DNA from: Porites lobata
Lineage: Eukaryota > Cnidaria > Anthozoa > Scleractinia > Poritidae
NCBI GenBank assembly: GCA_942486035.1
Contig: CALNXK010000071.1
Span: forward strand, 836,001 to 900,000
Direction of reading: 5' to 3'
DNA: 64,000 nt
Below, piece after piece: positions 47,701 through 58,142 of the stretch. The position numbers and the translations under genes were made by a program. The notes under the pieces are model-generated. The model was not told where the DNA came from and searched no databases. It was given only the letters and a program-made list of their open reading frames with translations. Position 1 is the first letter of the stretch. The number at the start of each line of letters is the position of its first letter.

Positions 47701-50700
47701 GCTAGCCTGTTCAGAGACGTCAGTTTTCTCTTTAGACATTGCTGAGCATGCATAGGGAAATAAAAACTGTGGGGATTTATTGACTGAAAGAGCAAAGAGG
47801 TGGGAGTGGGAAAAGAAGAAAATAGACGGTCTGTGGACATCTTTGGGAGCAACTGAAAGTTGCATTTCCCAGAAAAAGCAAATTACCATTGGTTAAATGG
47901 CAATTATCCTGTCAACATCATGTCAACAACTTCATGCCAGTCAAAGCACTTGTTATCACCTTGAGGCATGTATACCGCGTCACTATAATACATGCATAAC
48001 AAGAAACAACTTTGATTAAGAGCTCTTTGATTAAGAACTTGGAAGGCTTGTGCATTACACGTCCTTTCTTGGACCGAAATTTAGAAGATGAAGAGCTCAC
48101 TTAAGCAACAGGTACAGGGTAGCTATAGACAACCAGCCAATACAAGATTACAATAAAATTATCTCCACCTGGAATTGGCTGACCAAATGGCACCTGAGGG
48201 AATCCATGAGGGACTGGCATTCCAGGTACGGGCATCATCGGCATCATAGGAACAGCACCAGGAATAGCAGCAGGAACCATTCCTACTGCTGCTGCTGCTG
48301 CCGCTGAGGCTACTTGAGTTTGGTCGTCACTTTTGGCTTTCTTATTGTCTGGTTCGTCATCTATAATACACAGTATGGGAGACACAGAGTTATCCTTTTT
48401 ACAGAATGTAACTCTTTTTTCATTCAAAGGACAGCTTCTCATTACTGGGAAATGACAGTACAGCCAACCCTCTAATACATCTAGTACATAATTAGCCAGG
48501 GCCATCATAAAATTGGGGGCAGAAAAACATTTCAGGAAAATTGATTTACCAAGTCTTTAGTAGCAATGGAAAGAGTGCCTTGAAAACGATAAAATTGTCA
48601 TATTTTGAAAGTGATTTGTTGGAAACTAACCAAGATATAGCATCTCAAATTTGCGAAATTTTACAGTTGTTTGTAATGTGGGTGGCACAAACTTGCCCCG
48701 CCAACATACAAACATCTGTTATTTTCACAACTTTGCAGACATATCTTCGCTTGCCTAGAACATATAACTTTCAAATTTGGCAATTAAACTAATTCTAAGG
48801 TGCTCTTCCAGTGGTGTCCATGGATTTTCCCTAAATGGTCCATGTCAAAAGTTAAAAAAACCCAAGGAAGGATCTATTCACAAAGCTCAGGTATTTAGTT
48901 CTTCTTAGCTTCCCACTTTTACCACCAAGATATTTTTAATGCACTACACCATGAAGATGCATGTACAATGTTGCAACCCACTTTCGCATGTCTTTTGATC
49001 ACTTTCTCTACCTTATCATTTCACTTACCGTCCCCTGCATTATTGCCCCTTTGCTGGCGCTCTTTTAAGTCTTTCTCAGGAATACCTTCCATTCCATAGA
49101 TCTCTATTTCTGGGTCTCCTCTGTTTGGCAGCGAGTTAGGAATTGTACTAATGGTTTCTTTATGTACTTGCATACAATGAATGGCCAGTCCTGGGCCAGT
49201 GTACAGCTTCTTGTGGCAAATTGGACACTTAAAATGTTTAGCCTTCTGATGCTGAATTAATATTTTCTCTTCATCAAAGTCACGATTACAATACCTTTAA
49301 ACATGGTTAAGGATTAATCTGATAAAGGTTGGTTGCTCAAGGCTATGTGAGGAACAAACAATTTAATAAAAAAAGATACTTTGCAGAGTGTAAAGAAAGT
49401 CATGTCCGATAGCTCGGGGCTAGTGGATTTTGCAATCGGGCTAGTGAATCCTCTTCTTAACTTGTCTGAAGGGCAAGTGAAGTTTTTTGGGAAATTCAAA
49501 TTACAGAAAAACTATAATCAATGTTGCTCATCAAAAAAATTTGGGGGCCATTTAAAAGACTCTTGGGCTAGTACAGACCAGCAACAACTTGCCCGAACGG
49601 CAAGCCATAAAACCTCCTTCTTTGCGCCCAGCTTTTTTTTGCAAAATGTTATACAGAATGTATCATAGTGGTTATGGACAAGCTTGTTTCATAAATGCTG
49701 TATTATCACTGGACTCACAAGAAATGCAGGCATACTGTTTTGACAAAATCTCTATGCTCTCGCCTCATACTGAAAGTGGACCATTCCAGACTCTTACATG
49801 TTTTGGCTCCTAATTCTTTGCAGCAAGGAGCAATGAGTAGGTTAGTAAGCTGCTGGAGTTACACAGCAAAAAGGTACACTAGTTTGCACCATCTACAACT
49901 GTGGTAATTGCAATCAATTTGTTCAGTTAAAATTTTGATTAGCCTCTCAACTGGCAAGCGTCACAGCTTTCTTGAAAGCGAAGTAGTCAAAATGAGCTGG
50001 AAGCGGGCAATTTTGCCAATTTTCAGAGGAATATTTACTGCCTACTCAGCATTTTGGTTAAGTATATTTATTTAAAAAACCCACACAAATAAATTTAGAC
50101 CTTTGCACCTGTAACTCTGGTGATTCCTGCCTACTATTCTGCAATAGTTTGTCTCGACTGCTTGACTTGTCACTCAAACGTCTTGAAACTATGCTTTAGA
50201 CTTGTTTCTCTACTGACCGACAGTCGAGAATTAAGTCAAAAGATCGGGGGACCAGAGATTGTAAAATTACAATTTAAGAAGACATGTTAATCTAATATCA
50301 ATTATGTTTACAACTAAAGCAATTGCAGGCAAAAAAGGGTCGTTAAAATCCCTTAAAACCCATAATATTTTGAACATAAATTTTACTAATCAGGCCCCAG
50401 TTGTTAAAAACGTGTATAATACCATCCATTGGATAAATCTCTATCTAGTGGATGACGCAATTGGTTAGTCATAATACTTATCCACTGGACAGAGATTTAT
50501 CCAGTGGAGAGCGCTATCCAGCTTTTGAACAACTGGAGTCCTGTATTTGTAGATGGACAGAAATTAAGCTTATTATTATAAACTTAAGCTAAACGTATTT
50601 GTCCTCTCAAAGTAAGGTTCCATTACCAGCGTTTTTTCTAATTGTTACCCAAATCACAAGTGATAACAATCTTGAAAGTAGAAAGCCATAACAAAGTATT

Positions 50701-50872
50701 TAGTTGCTTAGGGTAAAGATTTTTAAACGCTGACCGGCCGGCGCGTGATCAATTCAATAAGCTAAGCTAGATAATATTCACCGTCATTCCAAGACAGCAC
50801 TACATTAAGCTTTTTCACTTAAAAAGGATACCAGCACCAGGGCTTCATAGCCTTCTTCTTTTTCCGTCCCAT
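44659..50872 (-). CDS. ZNF207: ZNF207/BuGZ, Bub3-interacting zinc-finger protein (8 exons, 481 aa)
   Basis: Coding exons on the minus strand: 50872-50832, 49294-49029, 48360-48169, 47485-47416, 47286-47151, 46631-46514, 45778-45663, 45165-44659; phases close to 482 codons. The N-terminus MGRKKKKAMKPWCWYCNRDF leads into two C2H2 fingers (CWYC...HQKAKH; CPICHKKLYTGPGLAIHCMQVH) and the family stretch EIYGMEGIPEKD. A Pro/Met/Gly-rich low-complexity body follows. Exons 7 and 8 join to give SRLIHPDEDISLEERRA, the GLEBS motif that binds Bub3. The tail is Pro/Gly-rich and ends MRLPMGPPRRF. In vertebrates BuGZ stabilises Bub3, loads it on kinetochores and forms droplets on spindle microtubules. Six consecutive alanines near residue 120 are encoded by a GCA/GCG run. 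It is divergent from CENPX and convergent with NPRL3. Confidence 0.96.
50397..50536. mobile_element. MITE, CAGTTGTTC...GAACAACTGG family, copy 2
   Basis: CCAGTTGTTAAAAACG...TTTTGAACAACTGG with ATCCACTGGATAAATC words inside, in ZNF207 intron 1. Confidence 0.7.
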
Positions 50873-51109
50873 TCTTAGAGTAGAAACAAGGCTACTGAAA
50901 CAAAAGGGCTATTTTTTCGGGAAAATGAAAGTGAACAACGTGCTTGGCTCGCTTTCCGTCAATGGCGGCCTTGATATTGAAGTCCCGGATGACGAATAGG
51001 AAGAAATCTGGGAACGAAGCTCCCGGATGAAGGGCACAAAGGAATTCTGGGATAAGCCTTGGCGGTAAAAATGAAGGAAAGCTTCAGCAAACTACAGTGA
51101 TCTACAGTA
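50873..51109. promoter_or_regulatory. Shared bidirectional promoter of ZNF207 and CENPX
   Basis: Only 237 bp separate the two start codons, which point away from each other. The interval contains CAATGGCGGCC (50960-50970), a YY1-like word, and no TATA box close to either start. A 24-codon ORF (50925-50999, plus strand) could act as an upstream ORF for CENPX. Promoter activity is inferred from layout. Confidence 0.65.
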
Positions 51110-54100
51110 ATGGATAATCCAACGTTTAAATCGGTAAGTTTAATTTCTTTTGGTGTTATTTCTTTGTATTCAAAGCTGTCATTGTTACCGTAGAACCGCT
51201 GCTTTAAGCTTTTCATCACTCGTTTCAATTCCGGCGCCTCTGTTTGCCGGTATAACACTCTAAACCACTGTCTAAATCAGGGGAAAAAATTAAAACAAAT
51301 CATAGAATAAGATTTTGTCCTCGAAACTCAAACTGCCTGTTTAAATTACAGAAAAAGAGTTCTTATCCTATGATTTTTTTAAATTTTTCGCGTAAAATAA
51401 GAGAACTTTTTGTTAAATTGAGAGATTCGCAGCAGAGTGTAGGGTAAGCTCATTGTGATTTTCTTTTTTCAGGAAACTGTTAACAAGCTATTGCTTAATT
51501 TCTTTCGTGACAAGCAAAAAACAAAATGTGAGTGAGACATCAAGTTCAACTTATGGGCGAGCTTGGAGTAGACTGAGGTCACTCAGCCATATAAACTATG
51601 CCTACAGATGTGACTAGGGAACCAATTTATAAGATCATGTTGATTATTGCTGTTGTTCAATTTTATCCTGAGCTTAAATATATTTTATTTCCTCTTTTGG
51701 ATATGATGATTTATTATAATGAGTTTGAAACAAAGGGAAATAAAATTTAAAGAAGTATAATTTTTTACAGTAGTCAAATCCCTGTGGGGGGGGGGGGGTA
51801 CTCCCTTACAAGGGGCTAAAAGGGATATGCCGCTGGATGGAGTTGCAGTTTCACGACTGGAGTGACTATAATGGGGTTGTATTTTCAATAGAGTTACCAG
51901 AATGGGGTCACAAATTTTTGGGATGAGCAGGGATTCAAAATGGGAAGATTCTCGGTTAAAAAATCAGAATGTTGTTGTTTATAAAATTTAATAATAAGCT
52001 CACATTGACTGCATTACATTCCGCCGCTTGAAACCACATTGATAAGGTAGATGTATAAATAGAAAGTGACGAAGTTGGGATCGCAAAAATTACATTTTCC
52101 AAAAAGTGACTAACATGGGGTCTATAGTTGGCCAAAAAATAGACTATGATAGGGTTGGGGCTTTGAGAGGCTACTGGCATATACCCAGCAAACATTAACC
52201 CAAGTACCCCCCCCCCCCTGGGGTCAAACCCCACTTTACGGACACCCCGTTGAGAAGAACACTTTCTGTGCCCCCCTCAGTGTCCGTATTAAAAGGGGTT
52301 TTATTGTATCTACAGTCTCTAGCTTTGCTTATAGGAGCCAATAGGGTGCTTAAGCAATGATCACGGCGACGGCAAAAGGGTACGGCAAGAAAGCAATGGG
52401 TTTAGATTGGCAAAACAACAACTTTGCACATGCATTATGCTTTTTTGAACATTTGTTAACTGTCGTTGCATGACTACAACATGAGAGTGCCTTTTTTTCA
52501 CGTTTTTCAAGGATGGGAACACAAGACAACAGCGTTATTATTCATTTCCTGAACTTTGATACAGTCCTTTAGAATTCAACTCCAAGAAAATTTGCCAACA
52601 TCTGACCAATTTTACTACACGGTTTTGGCTTACTTAAGGCCACAGCCTAGCTTATTTTGACTTCTTGTCAAATCAACTGCATTAGTTTCCTTTTTCACAT
52701 AGGCAATGGTGATGCTTTAAAACTGATGACAGAACTTCTTAGGATTTTTATTGCAGGTATCAAATATTATTGTTGCAACTCATTCTCATTAATCTATGTC
52801 TGCCCACAGAGACTAAATTACTTGAGACTAGGTGGGGCACTTGTTGCGGGTGCACAAGGTTCTCTGCAGGGCCTCAAAAATTATTTATAATTTACCTAAG
52901 GACATGGCATCCAGTCATGTGTTGAACTTTGCAAATTGGACCACAATCAGATTAAACTACAAATTGGAAATATACTATTTTTCAACGCAAATAATGTTAT
53001 CCTTCCAGATTACCTTTCTAAGAGAATCTTTAGTAAGCAAGAAAGTTATTTCTCATTACAAGTGAGGACGTTGCTTTTATTCTGAGATACAATAGCAGAT
53101 TCATGAGACTCATTAGCCTTTTTATGTTATGATATACATTGCCAGCTATTTCTTCTTGATTTTTCACCTCAGTTGATAGCTTGAGATTGTTTTGCCATAG
53201 CACTGAGAAACCTCCACTGAGAAACTTTTTAATTTCCTTCTTTCTTTCTTTCTTGAAAGAGGGTGCAGCGAGAGCAGCACAGCAAGCTAAGGTATAATAG
53301 TTTATAGATGACCAACCTCTTTGAATTTTATACAAGTTTATTACAGAAGAACCTCGATAACTTGAACCCAGATAACCCTGAATTCCCCGCTAACTCAAAC
53401 AAAATTTCCCTTTCCTTGATCAAAATTACGCTGAAATTTACCCCAAGACCTCAAATTTCGCTCTAACTCGAACTGTTTTTTGTTTCCTTACAGAGTTCAA
53501 GTTACCTAGTTCTACTGTATTTCTCTTCAACAGAAAAAAAGTGAAAAAAAGTCAACTCACTCACACGCACATAGTTACACAAATTCTCTTTCTGACATGG
53601 TTTCCACTAGAACTGACATGAAGTGTCCATCATAGAGAGCCATCTGCCTTATGGAGAGTCAGAAAATGCCTATTAAAGCAATAACAAGAACTATTCTAGG
53701 TGCCTGTTTTTATCTTAGGTTGCTAATGACGACAAAATATTTTGTTGCTTGGACAGTATTTTTTTTTTTAAAAGAAGACTTACTCTAATCAATTTTGGTT
53801 CAGAAAAAAAATCTGAGCCTTTTTTTTAGAATCTTTTTCCCATCTGGCAACAACCATCAGGGCTATTTATAGATTAAAATGTTTGTATCCTGGACACAAC
53901 TATAATCTATAATCTTTCTGAAGAATGGTCATACAGGAAAAGTGATGATAATAACGTGAACTCTTGCTCTTTTTCTAGGTTGAATCCTCACCAACTGTAG
54001 AAACTGACCATTTGGAAAAAATCCTACCACAACTGGTAAGTGCATCGAAGTCAGTCTTCCTCATTAAATTTCATCTTATCTTGTAAATGGCCTCATCAGA

Positions 54101-54750
54101 CAGTAATTAATTTTTCCCAGTAATGCTTCAATGTATGCATCCCTTGAAACTTTTGCCTGCAAATTTATTACGTACTGAAATGAATTTTGTTGTTGTAGTA
54201 CGTGGGCTTCACCAGCCTCGTTCCCAGTCATCCTCAGTGATTTTGAATGTGACATCGCCTGTCAAGCTTCATGTTGGTGAGCACAAGGGGGCTTGGAACC
54301 AAGCGCGCTATCATGCTTGGTTCCAATTCCCCTTCTGCTGACTTGGATAGCATGAACAGGCCTGGGAATGAGGCTGGGTCTTCACTTCAGTTATGACAGA
54401 GGAACTGTATATGAGAACTATTTAAGCATTAGAAAACGTTTCTTTGTCTCGGGTATGCATAATTGCCGAGTATTCTCCCAACCCCTCAAGTGTTTATATC
54501 AGGCTGTGCAAACATGCCAAGAAATAGATAATTAATAAATCGTTGTACTGACAAAATCTAATAGCAGCAAGTAGATAATTTGGAAGTATGACTTGAATAA
54601 ATTTATGGGCAGATACGTTTCCATTAACAATGGTTAGTCTTTGGGTTTAACCTTGTTTTAAAAGCACTAAGTGTGGTTTAAAGTTAGTGTGATTTAATTT
54701 TGTTTTCTTACGTTTTTGTGAACTTTATTTTTCAGCTTCTTGACTTTTGA
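51110..54750 (+). CDS. CENPX: CENPX/MHF2, histone-fold centromere and FANCM partner (6 exons, 78 aa)
   Basis: Coding exons: 51110-51133, 51473-51527, 52703-52756, 53260-53291, 53979-54035, 54736-54750; phases close to 79 codons with the stop. The protein reads MDNPTFKS, ETVNKLLLNFFRDKQKTK, CNGDALKLMTELLRIFIA, EGAARAAQQAK, then DHLEKILPQLLLDF at the end, matching human CENP-X (81 aa) along its full length. CENP-X is a small histone-fold protein. With CENP-S it forms the MHF dimer that helps FANCM at stalled forks, and with CENP-T/W it forms a nucleosome-like complex at kinetochores. The exons are too short (15-57 bp) for ORF finders. The terminal exon codes for only LLDF and the stop. Confidence 0.95.
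51784..52222. mobile_element. Inverted-repeat element with GGGGGTACT ends in CENPX intron 2
   Basis: G-run GGGGGGTACTCCCTTACAAG at the left and GGGTATATGCC...AAGTACCCCCCC at the right are inverted. ATGGGGT(T/C) words recur in the interior. Frames through it on the minus strand are not gene-like. Confidence 0.65.
53344..53517. mobile_element. TA-flanked MITE, CAGAAGAACCTCGATAACT family
   Basis: CAGAAGAACCTCGATAACTTGAA and the complement of GTTCAAGTTACCTAGTTCTACTG are inverted and flanked by TA. A shorter relative is at 57723-57786. Confidence 0.6.
54213..54376. mobile_element. 164-bp MITE with 9-bp target duplication in CENPX intron 5
   Basis: Ends CAGCCTCGTTCCCAG and CTGGGAATGAGGCTG are inverted. 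Flanks GGGCTTCAC (54204-54212) and GGTCTTCAC (54377-54385) differ at one base. Size, CAGCCT start and 9-bp duplication match the element at 41933-42095, so they are probably the same superfamily. Confidence 0.7.
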
Positions 54751-57409
54751 AATTTTGAAATCAAGACTGCATAAAGCCACTAGAAGAGGCAAAAAGAAAG
54801 GAAAATACTAATCATAGAAGGCAAAAAGGAAGGAAATTGTCAAAATCATTGGACTTGACATCTCACTGTCAACAATGACTTAGTCTCATGTTATTTGTAA
54901 ATTACAAAACAACTGCCCTTAATGATATATCTGAAGGTCAGTCTCTATGTAAATTAAAGTACAGTTGACTCCTGATTAATTCGATTTCGAGTTATCAGAA
55001 GTCAACTGTAGTTGCTAAGCAGAGGTAAACTTCTTGTGTATTGTTTAATAATGAGTGTAAGCTAATATATATGTTGTAGTTAATTTTTTATCTCATGTAA
55101 TTTTTGTTTTTGTTTTGTTTTTTGGGTATGGTAATGTATGCTAATGAAGTTGAAACAAAGGAAACAAAAATTACCCGAGATAAAAAATTAACTACAACAT
55201 ATATACATACTTTAAATGTTTGAGTTAGTGCCCCACCCTCTACCAAGGAAAATCACTGGATTTACAGTATAGAAGTAGAATGCAATAATTGCAAGTCATA
55301 CCCAGTCATTTTGAAAAGTCTTGTTGCAGAAAGTAGTATAAAATAATGTGATCAACGATGGCCGAAGAAGTAAAATTCGTAAATGACTCCATGACCTGTT
55401 TTAGCCAATAGGGTGATCAAAGGGGGTTAAAGAATGCTGATTTATTAAATAAATCTTAGTCCTTGAAAAGTGTACTTTTTCCTTGAAAAATCCTTGAAAA
55501 GTCCTTGCATGAAATTTGTTTATCTGAAGTTGTACGGTTACTACGAACCATGTAATAAAGCTCATGCTTAAAGTTGAAAATCAATAGCGTTGATCGATAT
55601 GTAAGCTTTCTTTTAGACGGACTGCAAAACAGCCAGGCTCCGAGATAGTCGGGCCCGCTAAAATTGAGAAAGCGCGAAGACGAAAATAAAACAGAAGGAA
55701 ACTTCCCTTCTGCCTTCCTTTTCCTCTTTTTCGCCCTGCCAACTTTTCGAGTGCCTTTTACTTTCGCGTCTTCCTCACTATCTGAGGGCCTGGAACAGGC
55801 TAGGTTACAGAAATATGAGGCGGAGCCGCCGTGGAAAGCGTCTCATCCCCATTCTCCGTACAGCTTGGCAGCTTCTCTGACAAAACTTTGCTCGCGCTAA
55901 CGATCCCGCCGGCTTCGCAGGCTAGAGAGATGATATTATTAGCATTACTGAAAATCAGGACCGCCATTTCGCCTACATGGACCCGAAGTGCTGAAAAGGT
56001 ATACTGCTCAAAACAGGCGTTAATGAAGGCGGCTTTTGGGAGCCGCCAAACCTGCCTGATCGTCCCCTGTTGTACAGGCTACTGACATTTTCAGTAGAAA
56101 AGTCTGTTGCCTGCGTGGCTCGAGAGATTCAGAGTGCTGCACTTGAAATCTGGAGGTCCCATGCAATATTTCAAGCCCCGCCCCCCCTTGAGCACTGGCT
56201 CATGCACCGCCGGAACGTCTGCAAATTTTATATTCTTAAAGTGCGGTTTCCCTTTGCCTTTTGTCTGTTTGGTTGTTGTTGTTGTTGTTTTTGTTTTTTA
56301 CTATTTTCTGTGAAGCGTTAAGGTCATCGAAAAGGGAGACTTAAGGCTTGTTGCGTTCCTATGGAATGATCCGGATAAGGAACTGATCTGAAATCACTCA
56401 GATCTGTACAGTCAAACTCGGCATACACACATGAGTAATGCCCTTGTTTCTGTAAGTTCTGACTGTATTATGGAACGATCTAACCATTAAGTGGAACGAT
56501 CTGGCTTGGAACGATCATGGAACAAAGTGGCTGGATACTAGTACTTTCACTGAGGAGGGAGGGGGTGGGCCTTGGAAAGTGTTCGTATTATTGGAGTGTC
56601 CGTGTTTAAAAACGGTTCTTGTTATGTAGGTCAAAATACCCCTTTTTGAAACAAAATACTAAAGAAATAAAACAGATCATTACCATCGTAAAATTAAACG
56701 TCTCTAACCTTCACAAAGCCGTGAAGGACTGTGTCCACGGAAACACTCAAAAGTCGCTCATTTATATGGCATTACTTAATCAAAAACCGTTCTCTTCATA
56801 ACTCGTTTGATGCAAACAGAGTCTGAAATTGACGTTAACAATTCATCTGTAGCGCTGGGAAATTTACTTGTTGTCACCTGTCCGCGTTCCATTAGCGAGG
56901 TTGACTTCAGTGAATCTGTTGATTGGACAAGAAACAAGTTTCCGTTGTCCGTCGTTTCGCCCTGACGGAACTCGATTCACCCGATGACAAATGTTCAACA
57001 CTCTTCAGACTACAACACAGCTTAATATCAGAAATGTCTTTGACTTAAGCTTGAATTTCTTTCCTGATTTAGTGCTGAAAAGGGTCCAGCAATCTGGACG
57101 ATCTTAGCGATCTTGATAATCACATTCGGGAAACGAATATTCGTCGAAAACTGAAGTCTTCATGCGCTTCAGCGCTCGCTACGTCTATGTCTCAAGTTTT
57201 CACTTGAAAATCTGTTGACCCACATGTGCAACCACTTTCTTCTCACTTGAATTCGTCTTATCAGGCTTAAAAAACGACAAATAAACATCTGGCGGATTGA
57301 CGTACCTCCGGGGCGAATCAACTTTCTAGCGAAACGACCTGTTCACAACGTCCGCATTAACAGGTGTCCGTATTAAGCAAAAAAAAAAGACTTTATTTGA
57401 AAGTCAATG
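54751..57409. other. Repeat-rich intergenic region
   Basis: No gene is recognised. It includes a 47-bp TA-flanked palindromic element (54962-55008, CAGTTGACTCC...AGTCAACTG), a hairpin element (about 55065-55207, TTGTAGTTAATTTTTTATCTC inverted at 55176-55200) and a TTG microsatellite (56270-56290). Open frames at 55664-56321 are not supported by any protein motif. Confidence 0.5.
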
Positions 57410-57652
57410 TATTTAGCATCGAAAGTACTAATTGAGGACACTATTTTTACGTCTCCAATTGGAGACGGGACCGCCATTTTACGTGATCATCCGAGCCACG
57501 CGAAGGTCTAGCCGTTTGCAGGGCAAAGGAAGTGCCTTCATTTCTCAGTTATTTTAAGACCCTGAGTATTCGTGCGACCAAGGGAATCGAACCCGCGACC
57601 TCCCGCTCTGCATTCAAGCGCTCTACCGACTGAACTAATCCTGCCGCGGTTC
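57410..57652 (-). mobile_element. tRNA-derived SINE, minus strand
   Basis: On the minus strand a tRNA-like head (GGATTAGTTCAGTCGGTAGAGC...GGGTTCGATTCCC, about 57570-57645) is followed by CAGGGTCTTAAAATAACTGAG and GCAAACGGCTAGACCTTC. That body is recognisably the same as in the SINE at 36945-37262. Confidence 0.72.
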
Positions 57653-57722
57653 AAATTGCAGGTTGAATTAAGAAAAAATGTAAGGGCTATCCCCAGAGGT
57701 AAAGAAAGCTGTCCTGGTAATA

Positions 57723-57786
57723 CAGTAGAAGGAAAGGAAATTTAGTTCGAGTGAGCGGGGAGTTCGAGTTATACGATGTTCTACCG
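57723..57786. mobile_element. Short TA-flanked MITE fragment, GTTCGAGTTAT family
   Basis: TA CAGTAGAAGG...GAGTTATACGATGTTCTACCG TA; an internally deleted relative of 53344-53517. Confidence 0.5.
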
Positions 57787-57918
57787 TATTGAAGAATCCG
57801 AAGAGTAGGCTTCAACTGTACGTCAACTAGAGGAATTGATGAATCCTTGTCCAGGGTGCATTCATCGGTTCCTGTACTGTAATCTGAGTGATCTCAGATC
57901 ACTGATCCTGATCCGGAT

Positions 57919-58130
57919 TGTAGTGAACTAAGGAAGACGTTTGCCGGAAAAATCAGGCTTTAATCACCAAATCTCATTCCATGCAACATGGCGGTAAAAC
58001 TACAACCACGAGGATTGCAGGCTCTTATATAAGGACAAATCTCACTACATATACACTACACGAATTATCACAAAACTCGCAGTTCGAATGTTCCTAGTTC
58101 ATAGCTCAGTTCGCAATGTCATTTACCACA
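57919..58130 (-). repeat. 3' LTR of the Gypsy element
   Basis: 212 bp with TG...CA ends. It contains a TATATAAG word (58024-58031 region) in the plus reading, likely part of the LTR promoter on the other strand. Near-identical to 61293-61504. Confidence 0.88.
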
Positions 58131-58142
58131 TTCACCCTGTCC

